Shown here in pieces: positions 10,595-21,330 of a stretch of 64,000 nucleotides of DNA (position 1 is the first letter of the stretch; each line of letters begins with the position of its first letter). The DNA is from Chamaecyparis obtusa. Taxonomy: Eukaryota > Streptophyta > Pinopsida > Cupressales > Cupressaceae. Below the pieces are notes generated by a model that saw only the letters and a program-made list of their open reading frames with translations, searched no databases and was not told the origin of the DNA. A program made the translations under genes and the position numbers. Location of the stretch: assembly GCA_027943335.1 (NCBI GenBank), contig BSBK01001118.1:2593501-2657500 (forward strand), given 5' to 3'.

Positions 10595-10618
10595 TACACC
10601 AACTGTATGAAAACATGA
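10595..10618 (+). repeat. 24-bp duplication flanking the element B insert (right copy)
   Basis: Same 24 bases as 3381-3404. It abuts the intact right end (CCAACA) of the element B LTR, and the ORF2 frame of element A continues through it. Confidence 0.8.
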
Positions 10619-13027
10619 AGACAATAAAAGCAAAGAAGTCCAATACATGTAAGTATAGATCACTGCTTGTCTGTACATTCCTCTATTTGCAAAAATATGT
10701 ACCGGGTATTGGAAAAGTTAACTGGCAATCAGACAAACTGATAACTGCTCAAATTGGTGATATGATGAGAAGTCTAGGAGACAATGTGAACAAGGAGTTC
10801 CATGCATATTTCAAGGAATTTCAAACAAGAATGCAACAAAGAAGCAGAATTCCAAAAGAATTAGTGAGAAAATTTGAAGATGACATATGCTTTGTGGTAA
10901 GCATAGACCACTCAATGATAAAGGCAGTAGAACCGAGAACAAAATGGCTAGCACCAATGGGTTATGAAATGAATCATGATTTCTCTCTGAAATCTATCAA
11001 TGCATTGCTAGCATTACCGATTGACATCACTGCCAATAGGTTGGGAGTGTATGAGGAAGCTAAGTCTAGAATTACAACAGACATTGAGATCGGTAAAATC
11101 TCAAGAAGGGCAAAGAAAATGAAAAAGGATCTCACAGCAAAATATGGAACTACATCTGACTCACATAAGGAGTCACTGGTTGATGAAGCAACCAAAGATC
11201 AGTTATAGCTGGCTAACAAACCCTATGACAGCAAGGAGACTGAGTCAGACAAAGAAAAGGATAACACACTGGTTCCTCCCACCAATGATGAAGAAGAAAC
11301 TCAACTACCAACAACTGATGAACAAGATATTCAGCTACCAAAACCTGAAGGAATGATGACACATTCAGCAACTACAACACAATCAACCGAGCAGAAAGAA
11401 GAAGCAGTAAAAGTAGCAAAAAGAAGAGCAGCTACACCGATGAAGAAATACATCAAGAGAAAGAACAAGAAAGTAGCTGAACCATCAAAGAAAAAGAGGA
11501 AATACATAAGGAGTAAGGAAGATATAGAGGAGATTGATACTGAAAATGACCCTAATCAATTTAAGCTAGTTTGTAATAGGGATAGTACCATAGAAGACAT
11601 AATTGAAGATATTATTGAGAATGGAAATCTTAATGATCCAGGCATAGGCAAATTTAATAACATGTCAATTGAGGACAAGACAAAGATAGAACATGCTATT
11701 GTTCAAATGATGATCAAGTTGAAAAGAGTATCGATGGAATTTGCATGTCAACTATTGAAGGAACTTGATGACCAAATAAGTGAAAGATGGGCTATTGCAC
11801 TAGACACAGAGAAAAGAAAAAGAGAATGATCTCTAGGCCGTGCAGCCACACACTTTAGCTATGCTGAGGTAAGTGAATGCATGACAAGGTATCAGCCTAG
11901 ATTTTCAGTCAAGAATAGAGCTATGCAGATTATGGATGAGAATGTAGATGATATGGATGTCATATGTGACTCCCTATGGACATCAATTTTGAAAGCAGAA
12001 GAGAAAGCTGAACAGGAAGCATTCCTGAAACTGTCTAAAAAGAGACACAGTTCAAAAGGTAAAAGTATTTTCATTGATGATAATAAAGGCAAGAAAATAG
12101 AAGACACCGGTATATTAGTTACCGAGGTAATTGATATCACCGGGCAAAAGGAAGAAATCAAAATTTCATAGGATGCACTGGATCAAGCTAAGATCCACTT
12201 GCAAAAGAAAACTAATGATGATGCACTCATTGAGGACATCACTAACGATGATCCTAATGATAAGGATGATGAAGATGTAACAATTACATAATACAAAGAT
12301 GAAGCATTAAAAATTGACAATGTGTGTACATCTCTATCGGGTGAACTACCTGTACTTGCAGAGGCTGTTAAAATAATTTCACAAGTACAACCCGATGTCT
12401 CTCATCCTAAGCCAACCAAAGATACAACTAAGATTCAAGCACCTGAGCATCCTGCCGATACAAATGAGCCTATCAAACTAGAGGCACACTCTACAGAATA
12501 AAAGGAACCTGAGAAAACCAAGTCAACCAAGGTGAACCAACTTGACACTACCACCAAGACTCTCACTCAATCTACCGAGGAGCAGAAGAAGGATGATATA
12601 GTGTCAACTGGTAAGGATACTCCGAGGAGTGAAGAAAAAGCTATTGTCGTAAGTGAAAAGAAGTCACCTCTAGCCCCGAAGAAGAAAAAGAAGAAAGCCA
12701 AAGGGCCGGTCACCATTGATGAAGTTATCATTATACCAGAATGTGACCCAAGAACTCTAAGCCCCAAGGAACTAAGTCAGTATGGGGAGTTATGTTTGAG
12801 GAAAGCGGCACAAGAAAAATTGAGGCAAGAACAAAAACGTAAAGAAGTGTTAAATGATGTAAGGGATATTCTACAACAGATAGTACCAGAAACAAACATT
12901 GATGAGAATACTCCCATTTTAGATCAACTTGCCACCCTCACCGACAAAATCAATGCCCCTGATACAAATATAGACAAAAGAATAGAAGAGCGGGCAGAGT
13001 CAAAGATTCAAAACAAATTGGCAGAAA

Positions 13028-13030
13028 GGA
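13028..13030. repeat. Target-site duplication GGA of the CACTA element (left)
   Basis: GGA precedes CACTAGTACA at 13031 and follows TGTACTAGTG at 45520 (45521-45523). Three-base target duplications are the rule for CACTA transposons. Removing the element and one GGA restores the reading frame of ORF2 of element A. Confidence 0.93.
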
Positions 13031-13700
13031 CACTAGTACAAAAACAGCAAAATTAGACTAAAAAAACTACTAAAAATCACATATAGATGACCAATTTTGA
13101 TCACATGACCAGTAATAGTTTATTGCCAGTCATTTGTAACACCACCAAATTTGTGACTAAACAAATTTTAGTCATTTGTTGGTTGTTTTGAATGATCAAT
13201 TTGGTAGTATTTTTACTCATTAATTTAGTCATTTGTTGTTGTTAATTGGTCATTCATTTAATCTTGATAGTCATTTATTTAATCATTAAAATCATTAATT
13301 TGTGTCAATTGGTAATATATTTAATCATTTGTATCAACTAATTTCCATCCATTGGTAGTATATTTGATCATTTTAATCATTAATTTAGTCAATGTTGTTA
13401 ATAATTAGTCATTTATTTAATCACGTTAACACTTAATTGATATCGATTGGTAATATATTTAGTCATTTGTATCAACTAATTTCCATCCATTGGTAGTATA
13501 TTTGATCATTTTAATCATTAATTTAGTCAACGCTGTTAATAATTAGTCATTTATTTAATCACGATAACAATTAATTGATATTGATTGGTAATATATTTAG
13601 TCATTGTCACTCTTATGTTTCCATCTACTAAGAGTATATTTAATCACTATTATATTTTGGTTCTCATTAATTGGTATTAAATTTAGTTGTGATATAAATA
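13031..13700. repeat. Left subterminal repeats of the CACTA element
   Basis: The terminus is followed by dozens of AGTCATT/ATCATT words. Two tandem 138-bp units (13313-13450 and 13451-13588) each start TAATATATTTARTCATTTGT and differ at only a few bases; a third unit begins at 13589 and fades. In studied CACTA elements TNPA binds short subterminal motifs, so these are candidate binding sites. From 13700 to 13980 the sequence is AT-rich with no gene. Confidence 0.82.
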
Positions 13701-13980
13701 ATGTATTAAATTACATAAATTTAATAATGCAAAAAAAGCATATATTAAACTTGAAGTAAACCATAAAAGAAATTAAAAATATATTAACATATACAAACAA
13801 TATTCAACATCATGAGAAAGAAAGGTAATCTACAATTTTAAAATATAATATGTATCAAGTAATAAAATGTCAACGTTGAGAGTATACATAATTATATCTA
13901 AAAATATAAAAGTTATTAAGAGTTTCCAACTCATTACATACACCATGAATGTCTGGTATCTAGTGCATGATAAACATCAA

Positions 13981-14836
13981 CTAATTCATTTTCTCCAAAA
14001 AAATTATTGGCCACTGTGCAAAGGATCCTTCTTTCTCTTTTAGACGGATTGCTCCATCTAGTTTGTCTTCATAAACAAGTGGTACGTTACTTGTGACCCT
14101 CACAAGTTCTACATTTGCATCACTCGTTCCTTTCAAGTTTTCTCCATGTATGATAGATAGTGAATGGATCCGCCCAACACCAACAACAGCACTATCAAAT
14201 GGATCCAACACTCTGACTTTATCTCCTTCTTGGAGTTCATGAATATTTTTCTGCAAAACCAAAAAGTGCATAGGTATTTATGTGACTTATTAACATAATA
14301 ATTATCACATAGGTAAACATTTGACTTATTAACATAATAAAACAACCATTACTTGCTCAAATAGTACTTGCATGTGTTAAAACAAATACCATGAAATACA
14401 CAACAATAAATAAAACTCACCTTGCTTTTAACATGAAGTCTTCTTTGAATATCATATAGATCCTCATCCAGTTCAACATGTTCACTATCAACATCCTTCT
14501 CAAATTGTGGAGCTTTATAGATAGGTCTATTGAGAGCGTCTTTCCCTATATGCACAGTAGACTAAAGAGAAAACAAGTACAAGTCATATGCTGGAAGAGG
14601 GTATGATATGTAAACCTTGGCAAGAAATAAGTACAATTCTATAATTATTTGTTTAAAATAACATTTCAAGCATGAAGATTATGATAGATAATTGACAACT
14701 ATTACATTACCTCAACTTTACCACAACTATAACTGTGTTGATCTACATTCATGTCCACTAATTCATCACAATTGCTGTCAATATCAGCAGCTTTGTTGGC
14801 ATCAAAGCATTTTTGTGCAGCTTTGATAGAATTGCT
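13981..14836 (-). CDS. TNPA-like gene, three 3' exons (Transposase_23-like C-terminus)
   Basis: Three exons in one phase have clean splice sites: 14836-14711, 14561-14421 and 14250-13981, ending in TAG. Acceptors read GCAG, TTTAG and TTTTGCAG; donors read GTAATG and GTGAGT. The last exon (GDKVRVLDPFDSAVVGVGRI, then a VELVRVTSNVPLVYEDKLDG region) has the pattern of the TNP1/EN/SPM domain at the C-terminus of CACTA TNPA-type proteins, which bind subterminal repeats and assist TNP2. Unlike the 5' part of the gene, I see no stop or frameshift here. The preceding exon is at 23993-28529, about 9 kb away on the minus strand, so the intron is very large and filled with other repeats. Confidence 0.75.
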
Positions 14837-15620
14837 CTGCATGTGGTTAAATTGTTAGTAGATAGATCCATGCAATGGTAGATTAAATGCAATGGTGGTA
14901 TTTTCTTCCATGTCAGAAACAACAATAGTGTATTGCAGACTGACCATCACCAGTCATCATTGCTACAGGATTATTACATCAGATAAGTGACAAATAACTC
15001 TTTAAGGTCTTATAAATAGATCAGCATATTCCCCTCTCATTATTACATAGATCAATGAGGAGTATTATCACTATACAAGAAAGAAGAAAATAAGGGGGCT
15101 AACATTATCCAAGAAATAAGTAATTGTTGTCTAGAAAGAGGAAGTCAGATCGCACAAAGGAAGAAGACATCTCATCTATAATTGCAGCCAAAGTAAGGAA
15201 TTAATATGACCTAAGTTAGATAACTAACTAATGATATTGTTAGTTACAAGGAAGATGTACGATTTGTTAAAATAGTAATTCAGTTTGAAAGAGTTCTGAT
15301 CAAAGAGATACAACTTTTCACATCATGCCCTTTGTTGCTTAATAAGGGAAGATCATCCATTTCTTCAAGGGGCATATTTTATTGGCATATAGTCTTCATA
15401 CCTGAAGCACTTAAAGGGATTTAATATAGCCAACTAAAGGAGGTATTTGTCCCCTGTTGGGCAAGGTCACAAACACATGAAAAGAAGAAATTGACAAGTA
15501 GAAACAGCATCCCAGATTATTGCAAGAATAAAAGATTGTAATCAGACTAAGGCATAAACTTCTCACATAAAATTGCATGAAACTTGAGCCATTATTCAGC
15601 AACAGTGACAGAGATTAGAC
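14837..15620. other. Intronic stretch of the CACTA element, no gene seen
   Basis: Unique-looking, moderately AT-rich sequence inside the long TNPA intron. I found no domain, LTR end or strong repeat. Confidence 0.4.
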
Positions 15621-15812
15621 TCACAAGAACGATTCGGGATCAACAAAGTAATTAAGAACCTCATGTTCATATTTCAGAGGATATATTTTTTTTAGGCTTA
15701 AGAGACGGAGATGTTTTTGAATATGTTTCAATCTGGCATCATTGCCATGAGGATTAGCTATATGAAATCTTTTATATATTTCCTTTTTCGTAAGAAACTT
15801 CCTTAATGCCAT
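15621..15812 (-). pseudogene. Exon-like 63-codon fragment, family not recognised
   Basis: On the minus strand a frame begins MALRKFLTKKEIYKRFHIAN and ends YFVDPESFL, where the sequence reads TTCTTGTGAGTC, a good 5' splice site (GTGAGT). The composition is that of a folded protein, unlike the surrounding AT-rich sequence, so it may be an exon of a host gene carried by the CACTA element. I do not recognise the family. It could also be a chance ORF. Confidence 0.4.
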
Positions 15813-15949
15813 TGATGTGTATAAGTTTAATTATGTTAAACTTCTAGCATTTTACACTGCTTACAATTGTGATGAATACTTGTACAGTTACAACCTCCTA
15901 ACTCTTATCAATTAGAATTCTTGTCGATCAAGAAAGGAGTTGTCTTATT

Positions 15950-16860
15950 TATTCATTGGTATTTTGATGGAAGATGTGTGCGAGAGTGTGTATCATTGAC
16001 AAGATATGTAAAAGCTTGATGAAATGTGAATAGAGTATGTGCTCGATACAAAGTGATGCACGAGCATCCAGACCAGGGATGAAGACATGAAGACCTAAGA
16101 AGAAAAAAGGATGTGAACATGATCTTAAGGGTCATTTGATGTAATAAGACCAATAATGGTCCATTAAATGTGTTTGTCATTTTCTATGGGAATCCAATAT
16201 GTAAGCCTTCAATGGCATCATTGTAAGGACAAGGGGTCATTAATAAGTTGTCAAAGAGTCCTAGAAGGTACTATGGTGTATTAATGTGGTCAAAAGTCAC
16301 AAAAGTCATATTAAATGCAATGTATTTTCAAAATATGTCAAATTGGTGAAATGTTGTCATGTTAGGCCACATAGGTACTATGATAGATTCTAAGGGGTAA
16401 GTAGAGGTCTAGGGGTCTTTAGATATTAAGAAAGGTAAATGAATAATAGTTTCAAAAGATTGCATAAGTGTTTGGGTCGAAGTAATAGTAGAAATGCTAT
16501 TAAAAGGAAATTAAACTGTCCACTGTCAGTTTTCTGTCCCATGATAGTTACATAGGACAGTTGGCAATTAAGAAGTTTCTAGAGGATCTTTGGTCAGTTA
16601 GAGTAATTAAAAAGGTGATATATTTTTGGAATGAGAAGGTTAAGAGGGAGAGGAGATCAGAGATCCTAATGTAAAAGTCTGAAAATCAATAAAATTCTGA
16701 GTTCTCTGCTACAGAAACTGTCACTGAACAGTGATTTTCCATTTCTCTATCTTTTAGTTGTACCTGGAACCTCTTCCTCTGTTCCTCCAGTTCTCTATGA
16801 AGATTAGTTGAGGTCAAGGATGCTTGGTGAGCTTCCTCCAACCATTACTAATGTCCAACA
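15950..16860 (+). repeat. Diverged LTR-like repeat, copy 1
   Basis: From the TGATGCACGAGCATCC motif at 16053 it shares an extended, gapped similarity with 35960-36330 (TGATGCAGGAGCATCA, AATGTAATAAGACC, GTCAAAATGTTGTCA-like words, same order and strand). It continues past 16650 with AATAAA-type signals and GACAGT words, like the U3-R end of an LTR. It is probably a truncated Gypsy LTR. Confidence 0.5.
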
Positions 16861-17379
16861 AAATCATTGTCATGTCTTTAATGTTTAGTACCTTAAAATT
16901 AGAAGCTACAGTTTAATTTATGATTCATATATCCTCACACATTTTTTTAAGTAATTTTTCAAAAAGTATATGTATTTGTGCCACCCCACCACCCCCATAC
17001 TGTCATCCCCCTTGATCCCCAGACTTAGGCCCTTGGTCCCCATTGCTGAAACCTATCCCACTATCAAAAATCTCCATGGAAAATAGGTTTATAGTGAATG
17101 GAAGATGTGGAACTCCATGGACATCAATCAAATCACAAGGTTCATGAAGTGTCCCCCACAATCACTTGATTTTAATTATTATTCCAAACCTTGTAACTAT
17201 TTGTTAAATTAATGAACTCTATCATAGCACAATTGTCAAGAAGTAACATAGTTCTATACACTTGATTAAGCATTCTACGACAACCACTATATACTAAATC
17301 ATCATATGGCCTTGTCTTCAAGGTTCAAATGAAGTCTACACCCAAACATTCAAAGTTGCAAAGGTTGAGAAGACCAGAG
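16861..17379. other. Intergenic sequence, no gene seen
   Basis: Holds a C-rich run (CCACCCCACCACCCCCAT near 16981) and otherwise AT-rich sequence. The minus strand has coding-like fragments with stops that may be the tail of the Gypsy remnant next to it. Confidence 0.35.
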
Positions 17380-17760
17380 GGGCATAAAGTCTCTTTCAAG
17401 TAGCCTAGCAATTCATTAGCATATATCATATCCGAATACCCATTCTTAACTATTGTGTTGTGGTGTTGACTAGTAGGGGAATACTTGCAAATTTACAATA
17501 TTTTCCTTGCAATCGCATCAAGTCCCATGTGACTACCTACCAAATCATCACATGCTTCTTGAAGGACACCCCAAATATCTTCTTTCATAACACATCTCTC
17601 CAATATTTGATCAAGTCGCACCTTGTATAAGTGTTCATTATCATTTGGAATGTTGTGAACTTGTGTGTTTCAATGCCAATTTCCTTCTTTCCGCAAGTTG
17701 CATGTCACTTGGAAAGACCATCATAGACCACTTGTTCTTGTGGAACTTGCCTTGATAATA
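17380..17760 (-). pseudogene. Ty3/Gypsy integrase-like remnant
   Basis: Conceptual minus-strand translation gives ERCVMKEDIWGVLQEACDDL and SHMGLDAIARKIL, matching the pattern of the integrase zinc-binding domain of Gypsy elements (V.EDE...VL.EAH....GGH.G...T..KIL). Stops follow at once, and the catalytic core cannot be read. A short, old fragment. Confidence 0.5.
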
Positions 17761-18839
17761 GCCCAATCAAGTAAGGAGAGGTCAATGTAATGCGTTTGGA
17801 ATCAGTAAAGTTGGTTATTCAAATTCGAACCCACCCCCCCAAAAATTGAATGAATCTTGAACCCGAATCCGAACCAATAACTTAGGATTTAATGGAACAA
17901 CCTTATCATTCATGAACAATATATTAAAGGTAGAGGTAAAACATTTGAAGAGAATCAAGATTTTATTATGCCTGTGCCTAAACAAAATTGTAGAAAGCGA
18001 TGTTCTATTTTTTCCCCACTCATATGATCCAGATTGGAGGCACTTAAAGTAGAAAATGTAAAGAGTTCTTAACCTAAAATTCTATTTTGTGTTGAAATAG
18101 GTCACTCCTAAGGGTTTTCATGGAATTCCTTGGAGGAATGTGAGCCCGTTTTGAGACCTTGATGAAAAAGGACAAAAAAATTTGTAGGGACCTCAACGAT
18201 GTTGTGTTACGAAATTACTTAAATCAGTAGGTATACATGCCTTGGCTGTATCCTTATAAACTAGGCAATAAGAAACTTAACCTCGTATAACTATGTGGGA
18301 TGTTCTATCCTGTGTAGTTGCATGAGATCCAAATCTAGGCAGCAAACTCTAAGGTAAAGTGAGACTCTTATTTTCAATTTGCAACCTTTAAAGGTTTTGA
18401 TTAATAGATTTGCAGTTCAATAGAAACTTGGAGGATTGAAGAAGAGCCTTGATTTACTAGTTACGCCTCTCAAAAAAATAATTCAGAGTCTAACTTTGTG
18501 GGTCATTGCAATTAGTTTAAATTCCTTTACCAAAGTAAAGCTATCTATCCTTTACCAAATAGAGCTATCAACCACATCCACAAAGCATAGGATAATGGAA
18601 CTTAATATTAATCACCTGGCATCAGTTTTCTGAGTACCAATTTCTATAACTACATCGATACTATTGTAAGATTGACTTGCTTCATTTGCTACTCTTCCAA
18701 TCACAAATGTGAACTCTGATGGCACACTCTAAAATAAAAGACAAGTTACAGTTCGTTGAGGGTAAAATATTTTCATTTATAAATGGAATAAAATATTATT
18801 TAAGAAAATCTGGAGGTCTATCGAAATTAGATAGAACTA
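17761..18839. other. CACTA interior, no gene seen
   Basis: Contains a short C-run (CCACCCCCCC near 17832) and no readable domain. Its right part borders the LRR fragment. Confidence 0.35.
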
Positions 18840-19960
18840 CAAAGTGAGTTTTATGATTGGATGTTGTAAGGAGTCAACTTGGGAATGCAATTCTGAATTG
18901 CTACTTTGCTACAAAAGATACATTGCGTACTTGTCAATGTATGCAACTATTCAATACCTGCTACATTCTCCACCTTCTCACAAGAGTCAATCACATTCTG
19001 CTCCAAGCAGCTCAGTCTGGAAAGACCTGGTAACTCCTTAAGCTCAATACACTAGTAAATACTCAGTTGTGTAGGCTTTGTAAGATCACCGGTTCCTGCC
19101 ATTCTTTCTAATACTCTACGACATATCAAGGTGTGTCTAATGAGTGTCATTGTAGCATAATATTTCTATAGCTTCTCAAAAGAAACAATCTCAATCTGCT
19201 CCAAGCAGCTCAGTCTGGAAAGATTTAGAAACTCTTCAAGCTTTGGACACTCTTTAATGTACAACTTTTCAAGCTTAGAAACAATCTCAATCTGCTCTGA
19301 GCAGCTCGGCCTGGAAAGATTTGGCCACTCCTCAAGCTCATGATACTCTTTAATGTATAGCTTTGCAAGCTTTGTAAGATCATAGGTTCCTGCTACTCCT
19401 AGCAGATCTCTGCAACTTAGTTTAGACGGATCGACAAGTGTTGGCATTTTCATGTTCAATATCTTGCCACAATTATTAATTTGATTTTCTCCAAGCAGCT
19501 CATGAGGCAAGATTTGGCAACTCCTCAATCTCAGGACAATCACTAATAATCAGTTCTCTAAGATTTGTAAGATCACCACTTCTAGTACTCTCTGTGGTTC
19601 TCTAGATCATGTCAGAGTGGGACTGATAAGTGTTGTTGGCAGAGTAATGCTCAATCTCAATTTTCTCCAAGCAGTCTGGAAAGCCATGGCAACTTCTCAA
19701 GCTCATGACACTAGTTAATAATCAACCATGCAAAGTTTGTAATATCTTTAATTCCTGCCACATTGTGATTCTTCATAGTATTTCAAGGTAATCCTGATAA
19801 ATGTTGGTGGTAGCATATATTAAATAGATTAAAGTTCAAACAAGAGTGAATTTCAGTTTTCTCTAAGCAGCTTAGTCTGCCAAGAGTGGGCAACTTCCCA
19901 AGCTCAGGACAATGAATAATACACAACTAGCTAATCCCAATGTTATGAAAAGCTTCTAAA
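18840..19960 (-). pseudogene. Leucine-rich-repeat fragment of an NLR-type resistance gene
   Basis: On the minus strand several successive repeat units are readable in broken frames: LEKLYIKECPKLEEFLNLS, LSRLSCLEQIEIVS, LSRPSCSEQIEIVS, and farther upstream PTLGRLSCLEKTEIHSC. This L..L.I..C..LE..P.LS.LSCLE.IEI pattern is typical of the C-terminal LRRs of plant NBS-LRR proteins, which sense pathogen effectors. At least five units are spread over 1.1 kb with stops between them. No NB-ARC motif (P-loop, GLPL, MHD) is present. It lies in the long TNPA intron, so it is most simply a captured or inserted gene fragment. Confidence 0.68.
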
Positions 19961-20499
19961 TTAGGCATACTTGACTATCCTGACAAGTACCAGATTTCAT
20001 TTATTCAATTCCCTTGGAGAGGATTATAATCTATGTTCCAGTTCCAACAAGTTTCTGGGATGGGGATGGCAGAAAGTAGGGAAACATGTTTCTGCTGCTA
20101 GGCTGTTGTCTAGCTATTTTTGTGCTATTTATATTAATCAAAGTGGTAAAAGGGTGGTGGCCTTGTATTTTCCTTTTCAGTCCCTCATCAAAAATAAAAT
20201 TTATGAATAGTTCTCATAAGACTTGTAAAATCTCATGAGTTTTAACTTAGTTTGAAACATGATACATGTGGAACAAGGTGAACAAAGAATAATAGTAAAA
20301 GATTTGACAAGTGAATATGGGAGGATGATATTTCCCATCCCCTTCAATGCCAAAGGAAAGCTTCAATTTAAGAAAGGATCCATTCCATAAATATAACATT
20401 TATTGATCTTGTCCTGATAGATATAGTGAGTGGGTAGAAGAGCAATGTAAGGATGGAAAGTGTTTACTTGGCACTGCTGAGAGTTCTGATAAAAAACTT

Positions 20500-21330
20500 T
20501 AGGTCACTAAGAGTGGGGGTTGGGGTGGGGGTGGGGGTGAATTAGTGACAAATCAAACTTTCTTCTTTTGTTATGTTGCACTTAAGAACTTAAATCCAAT
20601 TTTCAAAACAAAAGAACTTTACAATATAGTATGCACAAAATCAAACTCTCATCTCTAGGACTCAACCAATTCTTCTCTGTAATCATGAACCATTAAGATT
20701 TAAACAAAGTTCAATCAATGATAAATTTATCACTAAGAAAGTAAGCCTTGAACATGAATACAAGATTCAATCAATAAACACTTATCACTGTGAGAATAAA
20801 TCCTTATACAAGAATCAATCAATGCAAAACCTTATCACTTTTAACTGCCAAAAATAGTCTGCACAATCTTATTTGACACTGATATCATTGATGTCTTGGT
20901 GAAAGAGTTTTGGTAGTCCTAATACATTCTCACCGTTTTAATAAATTGTTTCTGTCTTATTCCAATAAAAAACACATGTTCTTCATCAACCTGTATAGAT
21001 ACATGAGCAATGCTTTATAATTTCTTATTGTCTCAAAATAAACCTTCCTTGTACACGGGTCTCTAAAAGTTACAACTGTATTTTTTGCTGTTAAAAATAA
21101 TTTGTGACTGTTACCAATTGCTGTACCTATCTTTTGAACCAATCGCACTTTTCAAACTATAATTTTGTATATGTAAATCTCTTCACAATGATTGTGTTCA
21201 TCCTCCAAACCAGTTACAGACTGTTCTAGCAGTCTAGAACCCATGACCTCCTTATAGAACATCAATAAACTATTGTAAACACTAATAATTCCCTTTGAAA
21301 CACTAGTCTTGAAAATCACGAAGGATAACA
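20500..21330 (-). repeat. Third LTR-like sequence related to elements A and B
   Basis: The plus strand reads CACTAAGAGTGGGGG and GGTGAATTAGTGAC, then TTTCTTCTTTTGTTATG, paralleling ACTGAGAGGGGAGGGGTGAATCAGTAAC and TTTTCTTTCAATTTAAC at the ends of the element B LTRs. It is therefore probably the U5 end of a related, minus-oriented LTR. No second copy, primer site or internal region is visible. The G-rich core (20513-20541) has four runs of four to five G. Confidence 0.5.

Larger units (their letters stand above)
10595..13030 (+). pseudogene. Element A ORF2, middle part (single frame with several stops)
   Basis: The frame continues from the 5' part (IHQLYENM) through 13030 without frameshift, interrupted by stops at about 11206, 11827, 12169, 12289 and 12499. 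Recognisable matches to element B include RIPKELVRKFEDDICF, a VEPRTKWLAPMGYEMN region (VAKPRTVYVKPLPYEVN in B), a Lys-rich block, and a helical region near 12750-13020 (ERAESKIQNKLAE versus ERAEKRFNNKVLE). The frame stops exactly at the CACTA terminus and resumes in phase at 45524. Function unknown. Five stops without frameshift point to decay mainly by substitution. Confidence 0.85.
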
